Positions 43,853 to 55,746 of a stretch of 64,000 bases of DNA are shown piece by piece. The translations under genes were made by a program, and so were the position numbers. Position 1 is the first letter of the stretch. Each line of letters begins with the position of its first letter. A model generated the notes under the pieces. The model was not told the origin of the DNA. It did no database searches and saw nothing but the letters and a program-made list of their open reading frames with translations. The stretch spans positions 8,184,001-8,248,000 of the forward strand of contig NC_060017.1 in NCBI RefSeq assembly GCF_021134715.1. The letters are read 5' to 3'. The DNA comes from Daphnia pulex. Its lineage: Eukaryota; Arthropoda; Branchiopoda; Diplostraca; Daphniidae.

Positions 43853-46662
43853 ATGAAACTTACTACACCTGCTTTCCAGTCTATGGTACTGTCACAACTT
43901 CCAATTCACAGTGATTTCCTATCATTCATCAGAAAGAAAGAATGTCTATTTGTTTTCAAAGACAAAGTGGTAAGAATCCAAATTATTATATTATTTCAAT
44001 TAAACTCTATGTATAACCTTTGTTAAATGAAATCTAGGTTCCAGTCCAAAAAAAAGTTCAATCACCCAAGATACAGCCAATAATTGAGCCGGAAGTGGAA
44101 GTCAAATCTTTGCAAGAACAGATGGACATGGCAGGAACCCCACTAGAGTGCCCATTTGATTTAGATGTCTTGAAAATTCAAGATGAAGATTTTTATTCTA
44201 AAGAATCCATGGACTCTCACCATAAATCAGAACTAAAATCTTGTCGCTACAAACCCTTTTCATCGTTTGAAGCTAGGTAGTATGAAGTTCATTCAATTTG
44301 AATAATTAGTTTTCAGTCTGGTATCTGATCCATCAAGATAAATTTGTATATACTTTACAGAGGAATTTTATCAAACTTCATCCTTGATACATCACTCCAG
44401 TCTGCTTTACCGGTATTCTGTTTGTGTGATGCAGAAGACGGAGAAAGAACCTCCATCCTTGGGATTGAAAAAGGGAAGAACAACGAGTTGACTCATTACA
44501 AGATTACAGTTGCTGGTCCCATTACGGCAACACACACCAACATTCAATTCGACCACTTGAAATCTGAAATGGCCTTCATGACACAAGTTGGAGAGGTGAG
44601 GGGAGTCAAAATTTGCGTTAACATCACAGCGTAATTGATTTTTCCTTTACGACAGTTTTCGACGCGAGCATTTGCTGTTTACGAAGCCTATCGTGGAATC
44701 AATTTCAATGCCGAGCCAGATGTTAGTGTAGCATACGTTAGGCTGGAATGCAGTTGGATGAAACCATCAAAAGTTCTTGAATTTCCTCACATTGCCTCAC
44801 AGGCTAAAGTGGTAAGAACTAAGAAGTCGAATGGAGATTTGTAGATAAAATTCTTGATTTAAAAATTCTATTTAGATCGTCCGTCCATTACCCGGTGAAA
44901 CCTGTAGCGGAGCCTACGAAATCTGGAGGCAATTAAACACGCTTCAACATTTGATCAAAGGACTGGAATCGCTCGAAATTGTTTGGTTCGTCAAAACGTC
45001 ACAGAAAACGTTGAGGGAAGAAATCGACAAATTGATTTCGGCCTTTTGCAAAGACGAGACTGATCAACTGAAAGGTACTACATGATTTTTACCCATTAAT
45101 TCTTTCTGGATGCATTGATCAAAATCTAATTAATGATGCTCTATTTGAATTTTAGGGAAAATGGACTACGAGGAGCTTTACGACGAACAACAATTGATTT
45201 ACAAGCGCACGCCGATGGATTTTATCGACCACCTGTGGGAATTACTATCACGTAATTTAAAAAGATGTTTCCTTTTTACCATTTACGACTTACGCACAAT
45301 TGTTTTAAATCCAAAACAGAGAACTGCAGCAGTTTCAGCGAATTATCCCAAAGTTTACAGTACACGTTGCAACGAGCCAAATCGGATCACCCAATGGTAT
45401 GATGATTATCCAATCGATTTAAGCATTGTGGTCATTCTGTCTCGCATGATTCGTGGTAGGTGTTTTTCGACAATCCGACCCGATTCGGTAAAATGTTGCG
45501 CCAGAACGATGCGCTTCCGCAGTTTACAGGCATGGAGCCCGTGTCTCTCCTCATTGAAATGGGGATCGAAAAACTGAAGCGCGACTACCTGTACATTTTT
45601 AGCGGTAAATAAGAGCCTCGTCTATAGTTTGGTGTCGATAGTAATAAAAAATTAGTAACGTTCTCGTGACTTTCCCGTGTAGGCAACAACTTGGTGGCCG
45701 AGCGTGTGATCTCCATGTTTCTGCCACAAGATGGCACTGCCTTTGGCGAGCAACTCAACTGTTTAACGTCGATCCAATCTGCCGTCGAGGTCGTTTGCTT
45801 GTGCCATCGAGTCCTCCAACTTCCTCATTTGGCCCTGCGCGATGTCATCACCCCTTTGCTGGAACACTATCGCAACCCTGATAACCTCGGAAAAGAATTC
45901 TCCTTCCAGCTGGGCGTTTGCCTCCTGAAGGGCTTCTTTCAACATCAAGAGTAAAGAAAATAGAGAAAAAGAAAAAAACTAATAAATTTTTATAAAAATT
46001 GGTTTGAATTGCAGTCGAATGGCTCTGCAATTTTCCATGTCGAGTAAAGGGTACAAAGACAAGGAGCCGCTGTTGTAAAACAAAACAATTAGACATGGGA
46101 GTTTTTTTCTTTTTTGGGTGGGGGTGGGGGGAGGAGGTGAGGGACAGCATGTAAATCCACTTTCCTCCTTCTCACTCTATATAGAAAGAGAGAGATAGTC
46201 GTATCTTGAAAATTGTAGTAGCAGCTCCTAGTCTTGTATAGGTTGAATTTGAGTGGCTTAGATCGGCTTCTTAAGGGCTTACCATTAACCTGGAATGTGG
46301 AGCGAGCTTTATTTTATGATTGTCCTTTTCTTCTTTTTCTACTTTTCGGACAGGAGCGGCTCTTCGGTGGAGAAATGGCGAGTGGAATTCACCTCGACGA
46401 CTGATTGCCATCCGGTTAAATTGGCTTGTCAACTGACGGCCAACAACCTCCTCGACGCTTCCTCGGCAGGTACATGATATATCCGATCTAGTTTCTTGAT
46501 CACCATCTCGCTGATGGATCTCTTTGTGGACATTCCCCCGTTATTCCACGGTGTTCACTCATCATCTTTTATTTCTTCTTTCCGATAGGTGACGAGGAAG
46601 CGGTCGGCGAGCGGCTCTACAGTGTCGAGCGCTATCTCACCAAAACTCAACAGCTCCTCTAA
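43853..46662 (+). CDS. Zwilch: Kinetochore protein ZWILCH (RZZ complex)
   Basis: ZWILCH joins ROD and ZW10 to form the RZZ complex, which loads dynein and Mad1-Mad2 at kinetochores. Twelve exons: 43853-43969, 44038-44276, 44361-44595, 44656-44811, 44876-45074, 45156-45251, 45320-45396, 45460-45604, 45683-45950, 46015-46074, 46354-46469 and 46589-46662. Phases fit and give 593 residues, against about 591 in human. Family segments are LPVFCLCDAEDGERTSILG, the TRAFAVYEAYRGINF strand, LECSWMKP, EPVSLLIEMGIEKLKRDYL and VEKWRVEF near the C-terminus. Exon 7 ends at ATG/GTATGA and the 63-base intron after it has several stops, so exon 8 must begin at 45460. The 46354 exon uses an acceptor after CTTTTCGGACAG. 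Confidence 0.9.
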
Positions 46663-48041
46663 AAGGTGATGAATGGAGCCAGCAGCAGCTCCGCCATTTC
46701 TTCAACGTTATTTTTCATGCGTTACTAAATTGATTGTGGATAAAAAAGGGGAAAAAAAAGAGTTGGGAATATACAAACGCTTGCCATCTTTGCCATTTGT
46801 CGCTGTCAGCCATCATTTTATGGGCCGATAATGTATGGGTGTGTGTATTTTGCGCATTCAGTAGCTAGTGTGTAGTAGTCGGTGGCTATTGAATCTTCCA
46901 TCCAAATGGGCGCGCACACTCAAATGCATGTCCGCTGGGGAGGATATTGTTGTGGCGCCTCTTATGTCCGTGCTCAGGCCACTGGAAAGTGTCCCGGAGA
47001 CAACGAGTGTAACCCCAAAGTCTTGACAATAACACATTAGCCCCTTTTCTGACCTTTTTTTGTGTGTTGTTGTTGTTGTTGTATCAATCGAGGGGGTTAT
47101 AAGGGGAAAAAGGGTTCGAATTTCGGTGTATTTTTTTTATGATTATTATTGATACCCTGGTCACACCGAGTGCTGCCAGGTCGAGTATGAGATGATGAAG
47201 CAGCCGCTTTCCTCCTTTTTTATTATTATTTAGAAAAAGTCCCTTTATTCTTTAGCCCCCACTTTTGTGCTGTATGGCATTTTATGTTTTTATGATGGAG
47301 CCTTTTTTCTCCCCCTTTCTAGATTGGAGTTGCTCTTCTTCTTTTCGGTTCCATCCAAGAAGAAGAAGAAGAAGGTGTGCTGGCTGTCGTTTGTCGTAGC
47401 CAACCACTAGCAGCACCTCTCTGTCCCTTCAAACCTCTTCGTAGGCTCGTACCTTTTTTCTATCTTTTTCAATCTTGTGGGCTCTGCTGGTAGCTGCTGG
47501 GCTACTGGCCTCCATAGAAGAAGAAGCCGCGTGCCCTTTAATGAGAAAAGCAAATGATCCGCGCCGAATCTCTCCTTCGCTCCTTCAACAGAATCAATTC
47601 ACAAGAGCTGTGCCAACATTCCGGAATACCATCGAGTTAATGAAATCTGACACAGCAGACACAGTCTATAGATGGATAGTCTACTACTATGCTGCCCCAG
47701 CATATCTGATGGAAATATGAAAACTGCTGGACGGCCATAAACAAATCGAGTGACCCGATTGGTCGGAGGAGACTTATTTGCGCCTGGATTCCTCTCCTCA
47801 GGGATGGATGGATGGATAACAGCCATGAAAAACACGACTCCCGTCTCTAATCCTTTTGTTAGCAACGAGTGGCAAACTGCCCAGGGTCATAGTTCACCTG
47901 AAAAACGACAATGGCAAATCTCTTCTCTTTTTGGAACTCGAAATTCAATCTCATTTTTATTGACAGCAAAAAGTTGAATCAGTTTCTAAACAGTAGCTTA
48001 TAGTCATCTACTTGTATGTACGTCTAGCGCAGAGGTGAGAA
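46663..48041. other. Intergenic region
   Basis: ZWILCH 3' flank and sequence rich in TTC/TTG repeats. The frame at 47475-47720 has no family features or splice context. No gene is supported. Confidence 0.45.
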
Positions 48042-48416
48042 TTAGTAAAAGGATCCCGAAGTGGCGACAGCAGCGGCGGCAGCCGAGTGGCTGGGATATG
48101 CTGGGAAGGCGAAGAAATGATTTGGCTGCTGCTGGGCGTAAGGATATCCGCCGTAATTGGAAGACTGCTGGGCGACGGCGAAATTGTTGTAACCGGGGAA
48201 CATGGACGACATGTAGAGGCTCTGCTGGTTCTGGTTGTTATTGTAAAAGGCATCATTGGATATTGACTGGTGGTCATGGTACGGCCACAATTGCGGCACG
48301 GCAGTGGCACAGACCAACAACAGACTAAACATCTGATCAAAAATTGTATTAAAGATTTTTAGAAATTAAATAAAATCAATTGAGACTGAGCAACTTACCA
48401 CAAATAAGACTTTCAT
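48042..48416 (-). CDS. Small secreted Asn/Gln/Tyr/Ala-rich protein (102 residues)
   Basis: Exons on the minus strand are 48399-48416 (MKVLFV) and 48042-48332, phase 0. The leader MKVLFVMFSLLLVCATAVPQ is a clear signal peptide. The mature part begins WPYHDHQ, is rich in Asn, Gln, Tyr and Ser, and ends in an AAAAAVA run and GSFY. It resembles small arthropod cuticle or structural secreted proteins, but I recognise no family. The architecture (short first exon inside the signal peptide, TATA box about 50 bases upstream) is the same as in the duplicated secreted genes at 17 and 24 kb, though the sequences are unrelated. Confidence 0.8.
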
Positions 48417-48467
48417 CGTTTCCTGGTTGATCGGACGAGTGATGTCGATATTGAATTGTCGGCTACC

Positions 48468-48475
48468 TTTTTATA
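48468..48475 (-). promoter_or_regulatory. TATA box of the 102-residue secreted protein gene
   Basis: Minus-strand TATAAAAA (within GAGTATAAAAAGG) about 52 bases upstream of the ATG at 48416. Confidence 0.65.
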
Positions 48476-48479
48476 CTCG

Positions 48480-51400
48480 GCTCTTATTATGGGATTTGGC
48501 ATGGCTACGGGCACGAGACAACGCCCTAATAACAATCTAGAATAAATTAATGATCCAGCGTCTATAATGACTGGGCAGCGGAATAATCATGCGGATGATA
48601 ACCTTGGATAAAGACTTGTTTGGAATAATTCACTTGTTTTTAACTCAGTTTTTGATCTTGGCTATAAAGAAAACAAAACAAAAACAAAGTCAATTTGGAT
48701 CGACAATTTGAATCAAATGAATTGAACGACGGCCAACTTTGGCATCGAACATACATGCACAGATTGTTTCTCAAGGGCTGCTGGGGGGTTTGGCATGAAA
48801 GTTGTATACCTTCCGGGGTCATTTGCAACTTTGCCATTACCAAGTAAAATGAAAAACAAAATTTCCGCATTCCGGAATTAAAAAAAAAAAATGGTGCACA
48901 CTACCAATCAAAATATATTTGCAGTCATTGTAAGAAGCTACGCCAAACATTGAGTAGTGCCAATAGACGATAGTCTCTTATGACTGTCTAGTCGGCCATT
49001 GTCTCCGCAATAGTCCCCGAACGATCCGGCCGGCTGCTGGATTTCCCTTGTTCATTTTGTTTGTTGTTATTGTGGTCGTCATTGTCTTACAATTCTCCCC
49101 TTTCCCTCGCTCTGAATCCAGCATCCAGTAGGGAGCTGGCCCCCCTCCACCCTGGACAAATGGATATCATCAGCTACTGCGCAGGGAAAAGGCGGCAGGC
49201 ACTCATAGTTTCTTTGACACTTGTTTTATTTCCAATCCGCGTGGTGGATCTTGTCTCAGACTGTCTGATCCTGTGGCAGACAGTAGTTGACCTTTTTTAA
49301 TTCCTATTATAATATAAAAGAAGAAAAAGGGGGGCAGCCATCCACAGCCTCCCTAATGAAATCTATAGAATATAAGAATCATAATAATAATAATAAGTCG
49401 ATTTATTCGGATGGCGTCAGTCGTAAAATATCGAAATCCGCTTGTCTTGACTTGTCACACCACCAAATGTTGTCGACTCTTTAGGCCTTTGGGATGAGAG
49501 GCCCAACCCCATTGCATATGCCGACGGTGCTGGAACTTGATTATTCGACGGTAAATTATTGACATTTTTGGGCAACTCTCACCATTTTTTAGAAAAAAGA
49601 AATTTTTCCATTGAAAAAAGATGAAGAACCTGCTGCTGTTGATATGGTAGACCAACCGCGGCAGATGGTCGTAACTTTTGTTCTGTTTCTGGGGGGATTC
49701 CAATAACGTCAAGAGGCAGAGACGTTCAGTGAAACCCAGCGGCCGAGCAACTTTTACCAGCTCGTTTCTTATTAGATATATAATTCACGTCCGTGTCCTT
49801 TTCATCAGACTCTTTTAAATTCCCAACAAACAGTCGACACGATCTCGACGAGTCTTTCTATAAAAGGAGGGGGAAATGTTATTTTCCCACCCAAAATAAA
49901 TAAACAAAAATGAAATAGAAGCTACTACTATATGGAAAACCATAAATACATCGATAAATAAAAGGCTTCTGTTATCTTTGTGTTGCTCAAGAGTCCGACG
50001 ACTAGACCAGGAGTCTATATCTTTTAGACCCTTTTTTTAAACATCTATTCAACATTTCCCTATAGCAAAGAGCAACAGTTCTTTTGAGTGGAATTATAGG
50101 TCACACTGTATAAGAAGCTACTGTGGCTGCGTGCATAAATAACACTCATCGCGTCACTTTTTACATGGGCTTCTAAAGTAAGAGCTGGTAAAAGCCCACT
50201 TGTGACCTGCATTACAACCACCGTCTTATAATCCACCGAGATGTAGTACAAGTTTAAGTCGCTGTGTAATCCACTCAAATTCTTGTGTGCAATTTTCGAC
50301 GTGACCCTTTTTTACTTTTTCCGGGAATGGCGGCCAAATTCTCGTTTGAATGCAAATGTCAACTGAAAAAGGAAAAAGAACTAAACGTCTTTTTTAAAAA
50401 GAGGTAGAAATACACGCCCACTGTCATATGGGGCCGGGTAAAGTAAAAAGAAAAGACAAAAAGGAGAGAAAAAATGTTTTTTACAATTTCCCAATCAAAA
50501 AATGGGCGGTGGATCCTCTCATTTAGAGGCAGACGAGTGCTGGCGCATTTTGAATTTGGTGGTCATCTGTTGCTGTCGCAGGTCGAAAATCTCGTCCGTC
50601 CCTTTTTGTTCCCCAATAAGAAATAAACCGTGTACTACACCGCACGGTTGTCGCTAGCTGCTGGGCCGTTTTTATTACCTGCCGATGCAATATACCTCGC
50701 ACGTCCGCTTATACATCAAAAACAATTTCCAGCAAGCCTTTTCCCCTTAAGAAAACATTTGATTCCATATTCTAGCGGGGACACATTTTCACCGCCGTCG
50801 GGCTGCTGCTGCCTATCGTGCAATGGCCGATATACTGTGGACTCTGCTGCTGCAAGTTGACAACCGTAGAGAAACTGAATCTTTTACCTGCTGCATTATC
50901 AACTTCTTCTTCTTCTAGCTGGTGGTGGTGTCACCTTTTTGGGGACTCAAAGGCGAGGGCCAAGCGAAACGAAACGGAGACAAGAAAAACGAAACATTTT
51001 CTCCTTTGCACAGTTCTAAAAATTTAAAAAGAAGATGGTATTCACCAATGATATAATGGACTGATGTGTGGCCGAGGCAGTATAAGAAAAAGGCGTATAA
51101 GAACTAAGAAGCGGCCGTTTAATTTTTATTTAATAGAAAAAGGGAATGGCGGGAGAGAGAGAAATGTTTGAAACAGTCGCGCGGTTAAAATGTTTGAATG
51201 AGATGTCATCTATGGCCAGCCAATGTGCTCTGTGTGGTCTTCTTCTTCTTTTAATTCCATTCGTCGGGCGATTATTTCCCACCAGTCGGTCTTTTTAATT
51301 GGATACATCAGCACCGCCGCCGTGTTTGTATATATCCGCTTGAATAGATAATTAGCCATCTTCTTCTTCTTCTTCTCCTGCTAGCTGCCAGCCAAAAGGG

Positions 51401-54397
51401 ACGATGCTGTTAAGGTGCGCACTTTGCTACACGCCTGAGATGGCCAGCCACTGCAGCAGGATCGGAATGATGTGCGACGGTCATGGGACTTTTATATCAA
51501 AAGAAGTAGAAGAAGTAGAGAAAAAGGGCTGCCGGAGATGATGAGAATCGGCGGCGGCGTATCGAATTTCGAATACGGGCGGCGGCTGCTGCTGCTGTTT
51601 CTTTATCGTTTGGGTGGTATGCATAAAAGGAGAGATAGAGAGAAGATAACAAGTGCCGACTTTAGAAGGATCAGCATCTTCTTCTTGACTCTCCTTCTTC
51701 TTTTCTGGTCGTAGAGATTTGTGTGAGGCTGTGTGTGAAACATGAGCGACTGTGTGTCACTATATATACCAACCCTATGCTCAGTAGATGTGAGTCGCTG
51801 TGTGGTTTAGTTTTCTTCCGATCGAATTATTCTGCTTTTGGCTTAGCCATTCTTCTCCTTGGCTGCAGTCTCTACCTGCCGAGTTATTATTGCGATCGGC
51901 GTTCGATGTGGTGGATAGGAGACGAGATCCGTCCATGGTCAATAGGCTCAGACACTATTGTGCTAGTCCAGTCCAGTCCAGCACCTATGGGAAATGGATA
52001 TATAGAAAAACAACGACGACGACGATTTGTTCTTGGCGCGGTAGTTTTGGGGTTTCATCAAAGGCGTGAAGGGAGGCCAAACCCAACAGAAACAAACGAC
52101 ACAAGGAGATGCTGGCCAGCAGAAACGTTTTGTATGTCCACAGTCTTTATATATGGATGTTGCTACACAGTGGTGACGATAGTACAAAGAAGAATATTAT
52201 TTTTTTAAAAAAAAGGGCAGGTCTGATGGTCTTGGTTGAATTAAAAAGTTGGTTGGTCGTCGTCTAGTCAGTCCGGATTTTCTTTTCTTTTGCCAATCGA
52301 CTGGAGTCACGTTCTCCGGGGACGACCGGCCCATTGTCTTTCATTCCCCAGTCGATTCGCTCTGTCTGGACGTGCCGACACCCGCCCCTCCAACTTCCAA
52401 CCAACAAATTGTTGTACACTAGTTCAAATACTTTTGAAAAACATTGGCTAAATCAAAGTCAATTTTGATATCAAATAAACGATATGTAATAAACTCGGAT
52501 TGTTGTTTGAATTTCGCTACTGGGAAAATGGTCGAGATGATGTGGAAGAAAGTCGATTCCTTCATGTCAATTCCGTCGGCCGGAAGAATAGGCAATCGAA
52601 TCACTTTTGAAGAATAAGGAAAAAAGAGCAGCAGTGTAGAGATGGATGGAATTGTCGTTCCCTCAGGTACGCCCTCTCATTCTCAGCGGGTGGGTCCCCT
52701 CCTTTCAAAAGACATTCATCCTTCACCCTCTTTAAGGATAGGGGGGGGGGAGGCTCTTCATCCAGGAGTGTCGCACCTTTTAATTAGACCTGTGACTGCC
52801 ACTATAGTGCTACTATACAGCTACTATACACCAGCAACGTATATATCTTATACACAGCACGGCCACCTTCTCTCTCCTCACGCGTATCTCTATACTACAG
52901 GAGGATCGACCTTTACTCGTGGGAGTTGATCTATTCTTCTTCTTTTCTAGCTGGGCCTCTCACAACTATTGGGAAATGGTAAACGGCAGGTCCATCTCGT
53001 TTGTTGTTGTGCTGCCTCTAATAATGGCCAAGGGCCAAGGTATATATACAGTGGGGGTGGGGGGTTATAGCCTTTAGATTTTTTCGGGGCATATCGACCA
53101 ACGATGAGGGATGCACCGAGAAGAAGAAGAAGATGGAGCTGGAGGTTTTCATTCTTGACTTATATATTTCTCCCCTCACTTTATATTATATGGGCCATTC
53201 ATTTGCTGGGGCTTCTGTATATACGTGTGTGTGAGGAGACGCAGAGTCAAAAGTGACACACAAAAGGATACTGGATTGGCTTTTGAGGCCCTTTCAAAAG
53301 CAAATCAACTAGAGAAAAAGGCCACTCGATAGTGTTTCACTTTTTGACTTTTTCTTCTTCTCGGCTACAACTCTGCATCAACTTGCTATTTGTTATGGCC
53401 CTTTTACCTTTGAGATGAACCTACAAACAGAAATACGGAATCAATTGGGTCTAATATGAAAATGCCAAATAGTTTAAAGCAAAGACTGGTTGCCTGTTTA
53501 TATTTGTTTCATACTTGTAGGCCTAAAATAGTCTATTAGACGAGCGCAACTGGAATATCTAATATACAAGATAGAATATAATATAAGACACCTCAATTTA
53601 GACTCGTATCCATATCGATTTCCATCACTTTTGTGTGTATAGACTTATTTGTATAGGCCGGAATGATGACTTGACCTCAATCCGTCCAGTTTTGGTCCTA
53701 CTGAAAGTGGACCTGTGATTTTCATCACTTTGGTGTTATTTGCTGCTGCTGGCTTTGTATACAGTACACACTCTCTCTGTGTGAGTGACGACGAGAAAGA
53801 TTTAACGACGATCGGACGTCGTTGTCACATTTTTAACGGGCGAGGGCCGGCCAGCAGGTCAGTCCGGCCCATATATAATAACCAGGGGTCCCCAATGTGT
53901 ACACAGATCAATAGGCCGGCCGGTTATAATAGGGGGACCCATCGATACGACCAGCAGCAAATGTCACCCGCTGTTTTCTTATATCCGCACAACAGATTGA
54001 TGTTGCGGATGGCCAGTGTGACGACGATCAAGTGGATTTTTGTGCTGGACATGGGCACGATGGGCACAAGGGGCCGGGCCGTGTGTTGTGTCATCGGCTA
54101 ATGGCTTCGTCTTCCGACCCGTTTTATCTTTCTCGTCCATTTTGCTGGACAATATAACAACAGGCGGCCACTTCCTCTCCTCTCTCACCTGTGTGCATAT
54201 AGTCCAGTCAATATGTACGAATAGAATAGCTAATAGAAATCGATTGGTTGTTATTTTGTATTTTGAGCAAATCATTCAGAATAAACGACGAGTGTACAAA
54301 TACACAATTTCAATTTATATGTACATTACGATATGGACAATCTGCGCGAGGTATTATTATGTAATTATGTATAGACAGCGACTCGGTCGTGGAGGAT
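48480..54397. other. Gene-poor region downstream of the huckebein-like gene
   Basis: About 5.9 kb without a supportable gene. It has many TTC/GAA and TATATA tracts, GCTGCTG clusters and two GGCCGGCC palindromes near 53849 and 53915. Short frames are scattered without exon structure. Given its position it may hold enhancers of the zinc-finger gene; this is inference. Confidence 0.45.
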
Positions 54398-55614
54398 TCA
54401 CTGGAAGGAAAAACTACTTCCGCCGGATAAAGAAGACGGAATAGATCCAGCGGGCTGAAGAACATTCAAACCGCTGCCGTAGTGGTACGGGAGGTGGTGG
54501 AGGTCCAGTTGGCCGCCACCGCTGGAGCTTCCGCTCGTGTTCAATCCGTGATGGGCGGCGGAAGAGGCGGAATGGCCACTGCTGCTGCGCTGATGGATGC
54601 GGCTGTGCTTTTTCAGGTGATCCCGTCGGCCGAATCGTTTGGAACAAACGGCGCACGAGAACGGCCTCAGTCCCGTGTGAATTCGCTTGTGACGGGTCAA
54701 TTCCTCGTTGCGGGTGAACGTTTTCCCGCACGATTCCTCGTCGCATTTGAACGGTCTCTCTCCTTAAATAATTAAAATAATCAAAAAGTTAATACAATTG
54801 GCTCTAAATGGAATCAAGTTAGAACAAATGAATTAATACCAGTGTGACTGCGGACGTGGCCTTTGAGTTGGCCGTTGTTGCTAAAGGCCACCTGACAGTG
54901 CGGGCACCGGAATCGCTTGGGTCGCTGCTTCTTATTGCCCGAACCGGAAGACGGATTGTGGTGGTGGGAGGAGGTGGTGGTTCCGGCCATGGCGGCCGAC
55001 GGGTAGTGGTGCTGGATCAAAGGCTTGAATCCGGCCATTTGGTAAAGTTCGCCAATTTCGTTGGGGCCCATTCCCAGGGCGGCCAATCGGCTCGGATGCA
55101 AAGCTTCCGGCGAGGATTCCAGCGAAGCCAAAAATCGTTCCATCGACGGAGCTTCCGGCTGGAAATGCTGTGGCAACTGGTGATGGTGGTGCAGGTGATG
55201 CGGATGGAAGGTGTCGGCGGTGGGCATCCATCCGGAAGCAAGAAAAGGCGACGGCTGGTGGTGGTGGCCCAGGGACATCATGTGGGCGGAGTAGGCCTGC
55301 TGGATGGCCGAATAAGAATAGGCGGAAGCTGCCGGTGATCCAGCGCCCAAACTGCTGCTGCTGGATGAAGAAGCTTCCGACTCGTCACAAGAGGAAGCGT
55401 CGGATGAAGATGAGGAATGAGCTCCGGATGGAGACGATTCCGGCGAGCTGACGACCAAGAGCCGGTCGTGTTGTTCTTCCTTCATGGCCAGGATGATGGC
55501 GGCAGCCGGAGAAGATTCTTTGCTGCTGGTGGTAGTGCGGGCGGATGCGCCGCAATCTGAATCCCACGGCCGGAAGAGTTTCTCACTTTGAGCGTTGCAC
55601 GGAATCAGAGTCAT
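54398..55614 (-). CDS. hkb: Huckebein-like C2H2 zinc-finger transcription factor
   Basis: Huckebein is a terminal-gap transcription repressor that patterns gut ends and neuroblasts in flies. Two exons on the minus strand (54840-55614 and 54398-54762) give 379 residues. The long N-terminus is low-complexity: an [12 protein letters not shown] acidic-serine block, His-rich [10 protein letters not shown] and a segment with [13 protein letters not shown] basic KKQRPKRF leads into three adjacent fingers: [19 protein letters not shown] (C-x2-C), [20 protein letters not shown] (C-x4-C) and [19 protein letters not shown] (C-x2-C), with TG(E/L)RP linkers. The SNNGQLKGH...[15 protein letters not shown]...RRDHLKKH pattern fits huckebein rather than Sp/KLF or Egr proteins. 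The intron lies in the first linker. The assignment is from recall; another Sp/Egr-like factor is the alternative. Confidence 0.72.
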
Positions 55615-55735
55615 TCTGATTTTAATTCAATTCAAAACTGGTTTTCACTTTCAGGAGAGACGATGGAGATGAGAGAGGTGCTGACTCGATGGCGAGTGGA
55701 CTGCCAATGTTGGTCCGTCTGGTGGCCCAGTCCCA

Positions 55736-55746
55736 CTTTATATAGG
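55736..55746 (-). promoter_or_regulatory. TATA box of the huckebein-like gene
   Basis: Minus-strand CCTATATAAAG about 125 bases upstream of the ATG at 55614. Confidence 0.6.

Noticed and set aside
47114..47123. GGTTCGAATTT as a tRNA T-arm
   Set aside because: No matching acceptor stem, D-arm or anticodon arm could be built around it.
51723..52208. 161-residue plus-strand frame in the gene-poor region
   Set aside because: Mixed composition with Cys and Trp scattered at random, no signal peptide or domain and no adjacent exons.
54040..54444. 134-residue plus-strand frame next to the zinc-finger gene
   Set aside because: Overlaps the 3' end of the huckebein-like gene on the other strand and has no protein features.
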